Of a DNA stretch of 64,000 nt, positions 21,950 through 32,779 are shown in pieces. Origin of the DNA: Eunapius fragilis (taxonomy: Eukaryota > Porifera > Demospongiae > Spongillida > Spongillidae); assembly GCA_963681505.1 (NCBI GenBank), contig OY811979.1, positions 9,337,215 through 9,401,214 on the forward strand, written 5' to 3'. Under the pieces are notes generated by a model. It had not been told where the DNA came from. It was given only the letters and a program-made list of their open reading frames with translations, and made no database searches. A program made the translations under genes and the position numbers. Numbering within the stretch: the first letter of the stretch is position 1; every line of letters begins with the position of its first letter.

Positions 21950-24905
21950 AATCCCCCTCCTCCCCTTTGATTGGCATCAGTTAGGCATGAGTACACCCAA
22001 AGCCACCTCCCCTTTGATTGGCATTAGATCACACAAACACCTCCCTTATGTGTCAAATAACTACCAATCAGCACAGCTTTAGTAAATCCTTTTTAAAAAA
22101 ATCTCTCAATCCCTCTAAGTAGTTGCCCAAACCCCCTCCTCCCCTTTGATAGGCATTATACGCCCAAACCCCCTCCTCCCCTTTGATAGGCATCAGTAAG
22201 CCCAAACTACCTCCTCCCCTTTGATAGGCATCAGGACACCCAAACTACCTCCTCCCCATTGATAGGCATCAGGACACCCAAACCCCCTCCTCCCCATTGA
22301 TAGGCATCAGGACACCCAAACTACCTCCTCCCCATTGATAGGCATCAGGACACCCAAACCCCCTCCTCCCCTTTGATAGGCATTATACGCCCAAAACTAC
22401 CTCCTCCCCATTGATAGGCATCAGGACACCCAAACCCCCTCCTCCCCTTTGATAGGCATCAGGACACCCAAACCACCTCCTCCCCTTTGATAGGCATCAG
22501 TACGCCCAAACTACCTCCTCCCCATTGATAGGCATCAGGACACCCAAACCCCCTCCTCCCCTTTGATAGGCATTATACGCCCAAACCCCCTCCTCCCCTT
22601 TGATAGGCATCAGGACACCCAAACCCCCTCCTCCCCTTTGATAGGCATTATACGCCCAAACCCCCTCCTCCCCATTGATAGGCATCAGGACACCCAAACC
22701 CCCTCCTCCCCTTTGATAAGCATCAGGACGCCCAAACTACCTCCTCCCCATTGATAGGCATCAGGACACCCAAACCCCCTCCTCCCCTTTGATAGGCATT
22801 ATACGCCCAAACCCCCTCCTCCCCTTTGATAGGCATCAGGACACCCAAACCCCCTCCTCCCCTTTGATAGGCATTATACGCCCAAACCCCCTCCTCCCCA
22901 TTGATAGGCATCAGGACACCCAAACCCCCTCCTCCCCTTTGATAGGCATCAGGACGCCCAAACTACCTCCTCCCCATTGATAGGCATCAGGACACCCAAA
23001 CCCCCTCCTCCCCTTTGATAGGCATCAGGACACCCAAACCCCCTCCTCCCCTTTGATAGGCATCAGTACGCCCAAACTACCTCCTCCCCATTGATAGGCA
23101 TCAGGACACCCAAACCCCCTCCTCCCCTTTGATAGGCATTATACGCCCAAACCCCCTCCTCCCCTTTGATAGGCATCAGGACACCCAAACCCCCTCCTCC
23201 CCTTTGATAGGCATCAGTACGCCCAAACTACCTCCTCATTGATAGGCATCAGGACGCCCAAACCCCCTCCTCCCCTTTGATAGGCATCAGGACACCCAAA
23301 CCCCCTCCTCCCCTTTGATAGGCATCAGGACACCCAAACCACCTCCTCCCCTTTGATAGGCATCAGTACGCCCAAACTACCTCCTCCCCATTGATAGGCA
23401 TCAGGACACCCAAACCCCCTCCTCCCCTTTGATAGGCATTATACGCCCAAACCCCCTCCTCCCCTTTGATAGGCATCAGGACACCCAAACCCCCTCCTCC
23501 CCTTTGATAGGCATCAGTACGCCCAAACTACCTCCTCATTGATAGGCATCAGGACACCCAAACCACCTCCTCCCCTTTGATAGGCATCAGTACGCCCAAA
23601 CTACCTCCTCCCCATTGATAGGCATCAGGACACCCAAACCCCCTCCTCCCCTTTGATAGGCATTATACGCCCAAACCCCCTCCTCCCCTTTGATAGGCAT
23701 CAGGACACCCAAACCCCCTCCTCCCCTTTGATAGGCATCAGGACACCCCAACCCCCTCCTCCCCTTTGATAGGCATCAGTACGCCCAAACTACCTCCTCC
23801 CCTTTGATAGGCATCAGTACGCCCAAACTACCTCCTCCCCATTGATAGGCATCAGGACACCCAAACCCCCTCCTCCCCTTTGATAGGCATTATACGCCCA
23901 AACCCCCTCCTCCCCTTTGATAGGTATCAGGACACCCAAACCCCCTCCTCCCCTTTGATAGGCATTATACGCCCAAACCCCCTCCTCCCCATTGATAGGC
24001 ATCAGGACACCCAAACCCCCTCTTCCCCTTTGATAGGCATCAGGACGCCCAAACTACCTCCTCCCCATTGATAGGCATCAGGACACCCAAACCCCCTCCT
24101 CCCCTTTGATAGGCATCAGGACACCCAAACCACCTCAACCCCTTTGATAGGCATCAGTACGCCCAAACTACCTCCTCCCCATTGATAGGCATCAGGACAC
24201 CCAAACCCCCTCCTCCCCTTTGATAGGCATTATACGCCCAAACCCCCTCCTCCCCTTTGATAGGCATCAGGACACCCAAACCCCCTCCTCCCCTTTGATA
24301 GGCATCAGTACGCCCAAACTACCTCCTCATTGATAGGCATCAGGACGCCGAAACCCCCTCCTCCCCTTTGATAGGCATCAGGACACCCAAACCCCCTCCT
24401 CCCCTTTGATAGGCATCAGTACGCCCAAACTACCTCCTCCCCTTTGATAGGCATCAGTACGCCCAAACTACCTCCTCCCCATTGATAGGCATCAGGACAC
24501 CCAAACCAGAGATAATATACTACCTCCTCCCCATTGATAGGCATCAGGACACCCAAACCCCCTCCTCCCCTTTGATAGGCATCAGGACACCCAAACCACC
24601 TCCTCCCCTTTGATAGGCATCAGTACGCCCAAACTACCTCCTCCCCATTGATAGGCATCAGGACACCCAAACCCCCTCCTCCCCTTTGATAGGCATTATA
24701 CGCCCAAACCCTCTCCTCCCCTTTGATAGGCATCAGGACACCCAAACCCCCTCCTCCCCTTTGATAGGCATCAGCATGCCCAAACTACCTCCTCCCCGTT
24801 GGTAGGCATCAGGACGCCCAAACCCCCTCTTCCCCTTTGATAGGCATCTTATGTCAAGACCCCCTCCTCCCCTTTGATAGGCATTAGATCACTGCACAAA
24901 CACCT
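21950..24905 (+). repeat. 37/38-bp minisatellite with higher-order structure
   Basis: About 70 head-to-tail units (dense from about 22127 to 24860) of CCCAAACCCCCTCCTCCCC then TTTGATAGGCATCAGGACA. Three recurring variants differ by CTACC for CCCCC, CCATTGATAG for CCTTTGATAG, and CATTATACG for CATCAGGACA. Variants recur in fixed order with a 226-bp period (for example 22497 vs 22723). Diverged boundary sequence TTAGATCAC-CACAAACACCTCCCT lies at both edges (about 22024 and 24886). The minus strand carries GGGGAGGAGGGGG in most units, a strong G-quadruplex pattern. Open frames here are products of the repeat. The array separates the convergent BEN and transposase genes. Confidence 0.93.
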
Positions 24906-25182
24906 CCCTATAAGGATGTGTGGAATGTTTGCTAATCTGCACAGCTACAAGTAAATATTTGTTCTATGTTAGGCACAAAGACAGTGAAACAAACCACCTT
25001 TGTTTAAAAATAAAAAAAAAGCACCTTCTTCCAACAAGCCACAAACTGCCTCCTTTTTAAAATAATAGGCACCTAAGATATGTCATGCACAAACTTTCCC
25101 TCCCATATGATTGGTACAGTGCCGGGTGGACATTCCAAAAAAATCAGTCTTATTTATACGTGTTCATGTATATGCAAAATAA

Positions 25183-26249
25183 TCAATAACCAGTTGCAGC
25201 ACCATTGAGTTCAATGACCTTAGGTATAACTTTCCTCAGATGTCTAATATATTTCTGGCACTTCTCTTTATCTACAGTATGCCAAAATGCAATTATACCA
25301 GCAATAAGCTCATCTTTTGTTCGCGGCTTGATTTCTCTTCTCATATACTCCTTTAATTCATGCCACAGATTCTCTATGGGATTGCAGTCCGGTGACTCTG
25401 CAGGCGTTCTCCACCAGTTTATCCTATTGTCCGAGATGAACTGTTGAGCCAGCCGTGACGTGTGTTTGGGGTCATTGTCTGCCATAAAACGATGGCTGTG
25501 GGGAAGGATATCTGATAAAAATGGTAGCAATGTATCTTGCAGGATTTCAACATATAATGGAGCCTTCATGATCCCATCGAAGATGCAGATTCCTGTTGCT
25601 CCTTCAATACTGATACCTGCCCAGACATGAACTTTGGTAGGATGTTTAGCCCTATAAATAAATTTGCAAATGTAATTACATCTACAACATGATACGATAT
25701 TTAACTGTACCTAGGTTTGTTTTTGGGTGGCTCTCCTCGCTTGCGACAGCAGAAGCGGCGATGTGACTCCAGCTGCACTGTGCACTCATCCGTCCAGAGC
25801 ACGTCCTTGAATCCTGTTTCAGCCTCGTGCAGGTGTAGTTTTGCCCAATCCAGTCTCTTCAGTTTATTTGGCTCCCGTATCATCTGGCAGTATGCGCTTC
25901 CGCGAAAGGTCCAGCCCAAAGCACTTCTGCACCGAAGTATCGTTCTAAACGATAGGTAATGACCCCGAGCATTCAAAAGAGCGTGCAGTTGCGACGCAGT
26001 TGTTTCATCATCCTTCTTCATCTGCTCTTCAACGATGGCTTTTACTTCCGCCGTTACCTTCGACTTACGTCCACCCCCAGGCTTTCTTCCAATAGTGCCA
26101 TCTGATTTGAACTTCTTGATAAACTTCAATATGCCTTGCCTAGTTGCGTACATGCCTTCTTCTTCTAGCCGTTTTAAAATGGCAGGTGGATTTAAACCTT
26201 TCGAAAAAAAGAACAGGATACGCAGCTTTTGGTAGTGGGAGTAAACCAT
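25183..26249 (-). CDS. Tc1/mariner-type DD34E transposase, apparently intact, one intron
   Basis: Exon 26249-25711 and exon 25651-25183 join across a 59-bp GT..AG intron to 335 residues, typical for Tc1 (about 340). The N-terminal paired-type HTH region (YSHYQKLRILFFFSKGLN...FIKKFKSDGTIGRK) is followed by the basic GRKPGGGRK linker. Catalytic residues are present: D154 (LWTDEC), D238 (MADNDPKHTS) and E273 (CNPIENLWHELK), with 34 residues between the last two. Without the intron, KPR joins AKHPTKVHVWAGIS, the expected family sequence. No stop or frameshift was seen. The start ATG lies 263 bp from the right terminus. An annotated open start further upstream lies in terminal sequence and is not needed. 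Confidence 0.88.
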
Positions 26250-26570
26250 TTTGAAAAAGCACAGGCGACGATCGAGTCGGGAAGCGAGCACGTGCACATA
26301 AAACGGCGTTATCATCGCCGTTTTTTATTTACGCCGTTACTTACGACTACTTGCCGTTTAAACGGACTACATAATTTAACCGTCGTGACGCCTTTGTGGT
26401 GGCGTGGTTTAATCAGTTTTTTTTAACGACCGCGGGAACCGCACGTTAATTATCACACTTTACGGCTTCCGTAAAACTGCACGTTACGGAAACTTTATTT
26501 TGACCGCTACTGTATGTGCAAAAGAATCTCTTTTTCTCACCTGCGACTTCAACAGATGATGGTTTGATGA

Positions 26571-27945
26571 TGTGAGACATCACCCCACATCCCCACTTCA
26601 CCCCACATCACCACTTCACCCCCCACATCACCACTTCACCCCACATCACCACCTCACCCCACACCACCACTGCACCCCACATCCACACATCATCCCACAT
26701 CACCACTTCACCCCCCAGATCACCACTTCACCCCACATCACCCCACATCACCACTTCACCCCTCCACATCACCACTTCACCCCACATCACCACTTCATCC
26801 CACATCACCACTTCACCCCACATCACCACTTCACCCCCACATCCCCACTTCACCCCACATCCACACATCATCCCACATCACCACTTCACCCCCCACATCC
26901 CCACTTCACCCCACATCACCACCTCACCCCACACCACCACTGCACCCCACATCCACACATCCCACATCACCACATCACCACTTCATCCCACATCCCCACT
27001 TCACCCCCCAGATCACCACTTCACCCCACATCACCCCACATCCCCACTTCATCCCACATCACCACTTCACCCCTCCACATCACCACTTCATCCCACATCG
27101 CCACTTCATCCCACATCACCACTTCATCCCACATCACCACTTAACCCCCCCACATCACCACTTCACCCCACATCACCACTTCACCCCCCACATCCCCACT
27201 TCACCACTTCACCCCACATCCACACATCATCCCACCTCACCCCACACCCCCACATCACCACTTCATCCCACATCACCACATCACCACTTCACCCCACATC
27301 CACACATCATCCCACATCCCCACATCACCACTTCACCCCACACCCCACTTCATCCCACATCACCACATCACACCACATCACCACCTCACTCCACATCACC
27401 ACTTCACCCCACATCCCCACATCCCCACTTCACCCCACATCATCACTTCACCCCACATCACCACCTCACCCCACATCACCACCTCACCCCACATCACCAC
27501 CTCACCCCACATCACCACTTCACCCCACATCCCCACTTCACCCCACATCACCACTTCACCCCACATCACCACCTCACCCCACATCACCACCTCACCCCAC
27601 ATCACCACCTCACCCCACATCACCACCTCACTCCACATCACCACTTCACCCCACATCCCCACTTCACCCCACATCACCACCTCACCCCACATCACCACCT
27701 CACCCCACATCACCACCTCACCCCACATCCCCACCTCACCCCACATCCCCACCTCACCCCACATCACCACCTCACCCCACATCACCACCTCACCCCACAT
27801 CACCACTTCACCCCACATCCCCACTTCACCCCCCCCCACATCACCCCACATCCCCACTTAACCCCCCACATCCCCACTTCACCCCCACATCCCCACTTCA
27901 CCCCACATCCCCACTTCACCCCACATCCCCACATCACTACTTTGA
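26571..27945 (+). repeat. 18-bp minisatellite (CACCCCACATCACCACTT)
   Basis: Over 70 imperfect 18-bp units, with variants CATCCCCACTT and CACCACCTC and insertions of ACACATCATCC. It starts about 60 bp outside the right end of the Tc1-type element. The frames through it (HPTSPLHP on plus, MWGEVVMWGEV on minus) come from the repeat and are not genes. Confidence 0.95.
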
Positions 27946-28855
27946 TTATACTATGGAACTTACATTAGTTCTAATAGAATATACTGTGTAAGGTGCAGTG
28001 TCTTGTGTGTTATCTTGTATCATAGTTTCAATAAACATTTTAAAAAAACAGAATCAACAAAAAATTACACAATACAGGACAGAATACATTGAAGTTCATC
28101 ATCAATTTACAGAAGTCGGTGGAAATCCAAATATTATCTCCAAAAGTCCAAATACATTTTCGCATATACCATATTCAATGTATAAAAGTTGCTACCAAGC
28201 TTGGTATGGCTTCATTTGGCATAACTTTACAAATTACATAATTCGCTGCCACCAAGTAGCAAAAATCATCTTCTGTAGAAAAGAGTAGAAAAGGATGCAA
28301 TGTTCCGATCCGTTTTAAAAATTTTTCTAGGTAGGTGGAAAATATTATCAATACATTGTTCAGAACTTTAGGGAATGCTTACCTCATGTATAATGTGGAA
28401 ACATTTTTTACTTTCATTGCCAACAGTTAAATAGCAAAGTGTTAGAAATGCTTGAATTCTTAAAACCCTGATGAATAAAAAGAAAAAGAAAACCTTATAT
28501 AAGAGATACATATATGATTAACATTCATATACCAGCTGATTCCTTTGCATACCTTATCCAGAGACTATCAGTTGCAGTCCAATGAGGTAATGTCACCTCA
28601 GTATTGGGGAGCGTGAAGATGGACATTGAAGATGAAGAGTTATTGTATAGTTTTTTTTTTCAATTGCACTCAACAACTTTGATGCTCATTCCATGTTCTC
28701 CCCTTTTCGACCCCAATTATTGTTTTATAATATTTTATATTTGTAGTGTTTAATAATAATACTCAGGATTTTTAAAAATTTATTGAACTTGCTTTATATA
28801 TATATTGTGCACATGTTTTTTTATTCAGATATTATATAAATAGATATATAGGGGG
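27946..28855. other. AT-rich, no gene recognised
   Basis: Includes a poly-T stretch near 28650 and the small frame 27998-28288, which has no domain. Nothing supported. Confidence 0.45.
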
Positions 28856-28985
28856 GCGAGGCAGCGAAAAGGGACCTAGCACATATTATAAAAATTGCCA
28901 GGAAGGAGCATCAAAGTTTACGTATGAAAATGAAATGTATGCATAATTATAATTTCAGGCCACTGTAATTCCATGATCGAAAGAC
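28856..28985 (+). repeat. dispersed repeat A, copy 2
   Basis: Same family as 17456-17580: GAGGCAGCGAAAAGGGACCT, CCAGGAAGGAGCATCAAAGT, ATGCATAATTATAA, GGCCACTGTAATTCC. Confidence 0.6.
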
Positions 28986-30431
28986 TATGAAAGAAGTTCT
29001 AGAGGACATGATGTCTCTTTGACTATGCAAATAAATTGAAAACATGAAAAATATGCACTAGTCGCTGTCTGGATATATAATACTATGATATACTATAATA
29101 AAACATATCACAAATCGTTTGTCAACATCTGCAATGGCAGTCTCTTGCTTCTGCAGTTTCGCAACTCACTTGTGTGTCTTTCACTGATGCGTGTGTATCT
29201 TTAGTGATATCCTTACATAATAGAAGATATTACATAATTGTTGCAGCAAAAAAAGTTTCAATACATTCACGCAGGATACTACATGTACTTGCTGATTACA
29301 AAGCCTCGGTTTATTATATTGAATACCTCATTCCATTCTGCTAGAATAAATCCTTTGCACCACATGGCTGACTGCTTAATAGCCAATTAATAACAAGAAT
29401 TTAGCAAAATATATTTTAAAACATTCCACCTTTAAATAATACTTGTAATAACTATGTTTTCACTTCAATTTAACAACACCTAACACCTATCAATTATTGT
29501 CTTCTCCCTATATTGTCATCCCTAGGGGTTCCTAGCTCAAATATCTTGTTAGGTACGTAGATCAGACCTACTATTCATGCTGTTGGCCAATTCCTTATAA
29601 CAGCTATGTGTTAAAATTAGCGCCACTGATATTAGGCATATTCCACTCTTGTAGATTGAATTGGAGACGAGTTATACATCAAGCCACTAAATGATCTGTG
29701 AATGTGAAATTGTGTTGAATAGCTTTTTAACGTTTAAGATTCAATGACCTTTTTTAAGGATGCTGGTCTTAATGTAATAAATGTACAGTTCTTACACATA
29801 CTGGTATGAATTTACAGTTCTTAACAGGGACACAAGACATATTACTATCTGCAGTTGGAATTCAGAACTGAAGGCAAGTATATCATTAGCAAAAGTAGTT
29901 ACATGTCCTTGCTTTGCAAGTTGGCATCGATAGTGTTACCATACAGGACCCCATAGACACTGATCCTCTTAAAAACAAAAGTAAGGCAGGTTTTATAAAA
30001 AATATATGCTTCTGTTGATTTACAGTGAGATTAAATACTGTGTCTTACCTGAATTGTAAGGTTCTCATACACCTATGTGTATATAAGAAGCAAAAACAAT
30101 ATATATGAACTACTTGATCAATATTTTATGTTTATTTTACACATGTTTATGTGTGCATTTTATTATTGTACATACATATAATGACATCAACACACAGACA
30201 TAGAACAAATCAATTAGTATTGAACAATTCAACACACTTTATATGATAGTCTCCTTTGTTATTAATTTATTACTAAAAGATTAAGATTATACTACTTTTA
30301 TGCACATAACACATTATTGCTTGGAGGCTACTAATTATAATATTTTCAGGGTGTAATTAAACATTTATACAACTTGATTACATAACACACTCTAATAAAT
30401 ACTTATGATTTATATTCACAAATCAGTTTGC
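28986..30431. other. AT-rich, no gene recognised
   Basis: No exon, repeat family or RNA could be supported. Confidence 0.45.
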
Positions 30432-30666
30432 TGCCTCAAGAGGGAGCCGCATGAGGAAAGCCCATGCTCAGGTTGAGGCTACCGTATAGTCTGGCAACCA
30501 CCTTTGTTCGTTGCATCTGGTGGCAAGGCAAGAGGTTAGTGACAGGGTCATAACCAACCAAATCAAACCAAATCGAAGGTGGTTGCAGGACTATATGGTC
30601 ACCTCAACTTGACCTGGTGCACATTGCAATTCAAGGGCTCTCCTCATGAGGCTTTCTCTTGAGGCA
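30432..30666. mobile_element. palindromic MITE-like element
   Basis: Left end TGCCTCAAGAGGGAGCCGC-TGAGGA-AGCCC is mirrored by GGGCTCTCCTCATGAGGC-TTCTCTTGAGGCA at the right. Inner parts (GTTGAGG-TACC-TATAGT, CAACCACC) also pair. 235 bp with no coding capacity. No clear target duplication. Confidence 0.7.
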
Positions 30667-31339
30667 TACATTGTACTGTAAGGTTCATTTCTTATTATGA
30701 ATGAAAAATGAATACACCATTATATCAATTGTAGTAATGCAGAAACTTTATGATTACTTACTTAGCACTAATTGAAAAGAATTGGCAGTTTGTGTGCATG
30801 TGTTTGTATGTGCATGTCTCTGTGTGTGCATGTGCATGAGTAAGGATTTTAACTTACATTTTCTTCCCCGTCGAGGTCTAGAGCCTTGTGATAAATGAAT
30901 AAATTAATAATATGATTGTCTAGTAAGCACAGATTACGTTATAAACAGGTTCTATGCACACTCTAATATACGGGTCAATGCAGTGAAAGGAACCTATATT
31001 CATTCCATAAAGGCCTTCAAAGTGGATGTGTGCAATTAAAATGTACACTTTGCAGTGGCAATGTAGTGTAAACTATGTAGTGCTTATTAATAAACTTGCA
31101 CCTACCTGCTGTTTGTCATTTTGAGTCTTGTGATAATAGTCACATATATTCAATTAATAGATGCACATAATATAATGTTTATCACCAAATCACAGGTTAT
31201 ATTAAATTCAAATGCACACATGGTGAGTTTGATGCATTCAACGTGACCATTTATATCATAACAACACTACATGTCAGCATGCATAAAGGTCACTGTGTAA
31301 TGTCACCTTAATTTATGAAGCCCTTTTAAATAAATAACA
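30667..31339. other. no gene recognised
   Basis: AT-rich spacer with a short TG-rich patch near 30790-30840. Confidence 0.45.
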
Positions 31340-31990
31340 AAGTGGTGGCTGGGGCTAAACACCTCACCTGGCTCACCTCCCTGTGCATTGTGTCCAGAAC
31401 ATCCCTTGGATCCCCTAGGTCACCATGCAATAACATGTAAGAGAGGTGGTGATGCTGTATCCAGGCACAACAAGCTCAGGGATGTAGTGCTTCAAACCTG
31501 CCATCATGCCTGCATCAGCGCCAAGGCAGAGGCCGGTAGTGGACTAGGACATGAGCTTCAGAACACACGCCCTGCTGACATCCTAGCTTCCAATTGGCTC
31601 TGTGGCAAGCCTGCTGCCTTTGACCTTACTGTGGTGTCTCCGCTTAACCCTACTCTTATCTCTGAAGCGGGTCGCACAGCAGGGTCAGCAGCGGTTGCTG
31701 CTGAGCTAAGGAAGCACTCTGCCAATGAAGCCAAGTGTTCCGAGCTAGGGTGGACATGTATTCCCCTTGTGGCCGAGTCATATGGAGCCTGGGGCAACGA
31801 AGCGATGCAAGCTTTTTCACGGCTTGCATCATACCTTGCCACAAGGACCAACTCCCCCAAGTCCAAGGTTGTCTGCAGCTTGTATGGCCGCCTTAATTTG
31901 ACTCTTGTGCAAGCCAATGCCCGAGCCCTCCTCTTACGATGTGGCTGTTCCCTTCAGGAGGGGGATAGTTCCTCATTGTCACTTTCATAG
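31340..31990 (+). pseudogene. 3' end of a second LINE subfamily (endonuclease-like C-terminus)
   Basis: An open frame begins upstream of 31388 (ALCPEHPLDPLGHHAITC) and runs to the stop at 31990. It shows GGDAVSRHNKLRD, TRPADILASNW and KPAAFDLTVVSPLNP: the same C-C-H-C, RHN and PD/AD...D layout as 17626-18600 but another subfamily. It ends LYGRLNLTLVQANARALLLR. Reverse transcriptase absent, so 5'-truncated. Close relatives lie at 48624-48986 and 36789-36868. Confidence 0.65.
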
Positions 31991-32405
31991 CCAGTGTGTC
32001 TCAGTGTGTCTGGATATGTATGTATGAATTAATAATAGCATTCGTTATTTAGTGCATTTATTCTGATTAGTGTATTCTGCTGCATCTTGTATTCCTGTTC
32101 ATGTTTAACCGATTATACGCGGTAGACGCAAATTTGCGTCTAACAATTATTTCACGTAAAGCGCGGTAGACGCAAATTTGCGTCTAGCCGTATACACTAC
32201 AGTACATGAAGCGCCATCCACAATCGGTGACACGTTTGGTTCTGAAACTTACACAGTTGTGTACATCCGTTCCTGTACTATTCAGTTTATTATCGAACTA
32301 GTAGGCTTGCTATTGTGGGTTTCTACTAAATCAGCGTACAAGGTAAACAATCGATTGCATGCACCGATAAAATTCAATTGATAACACATAAATAGAATGG
32401 CATAG

Positions 32406-32779
32406 CGCTCGCGCAGGATAAACCGTGAAGACGTTATAGAGCTTTTTGACAAGGATGACGATGCCCTGGAGAGCTATTGTAGTGACCCTGACGAGCCTGT
32501 TATGTCAGGGAGTGATGGTGAATTCAGCGACCTTGAACAGGAAAATATGGATGGTAAACTAATAGCATATGCAATACATACACGTATAACATACCATACA
32601 TGTAGGTGCAGTGTGCATTGTTGAACGCAAAAGGAAGCATAGACCAGACAGTGACATTGATAGCAGCGGTAGGAGCTAGTATATGGCATGGGTTCAACAT
32701 AGGTGTGACATAACATTCATTCAGATGATGAGTTGTTGCCACTTCAAATTGCTACCTGTGGTATGGAAGAAATAAGTAG
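32406..32779 (+). CDS. three acidic exons of a TTAA-element gene, incomplete
   Basis: Exons 32406-32553, 32606-32668 and 32725-32779 share phase-1 GT..AG junctions and read RINREDVIELFDKDDDALES, SGSDGEFSDLEQENMDG, then VCIVERKRKHRPDSDIDSS and DELLPLQIATCGMEEIS. Acidic, low-complexity starts of this kind are common at the N-terminus of piggyBac-type transposases, but no catalytic region was found, so the assignment is inference. No start codon lies in the first exon, so an upstream exon is needed. The following intron begins at 32780 and runs straight into the 43-bp satellite. Confidence 0.45.

Larger units (their letters stand above)
18958..26512. mobile_element. candidate 7.5-kb Tc1/mariner-type transposon carrying a BEN-domain gene
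   Basis: The left end (18958) begins CAGTAGCGGTCAGAATAAAG, TTTCCGTAACGTGCAGTTT. The right end (26512), read inward, begins CAGTAGCGGTCAAAATAAAG, TTTCCGTAACGTGCAGTTT. These match at 38 of the first 39 bases. TA flanks both ends (18956-18957, 26513-26514). Both subterminal regions are full of AACGG/CGTTA/ACGGCG motifs. Inside lie a plus-strand BEN-domain gene starting 245 bp from the left end, a minisatellite, and a minus-strand DD34E transposase gene starting 263 bp from the right end, so the two genes converge. An ordinary Tc1 copy would end just past the transposase stop near 25150, but no terminus is visible there. Two separate copies each missing one end remain the alternative. Confidence 0.7.

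Noticed and set aside
22497-24071. Recurrent 60-66-residue frames on both strands
   Set aside because: They are translations of the 37/38-bp minisatellite and change with each unit variant; no start or splice context.
21950-24905. CRISPR-like array
   Set aside because: Units are head-to-tail without unique spacers, and the DNA is eukaryotic.
26572-27857. Long His/Thr/Pro frame on plus and MWGEV frame on minus
   Set aside because: Direct products of the 18-bp satellite.
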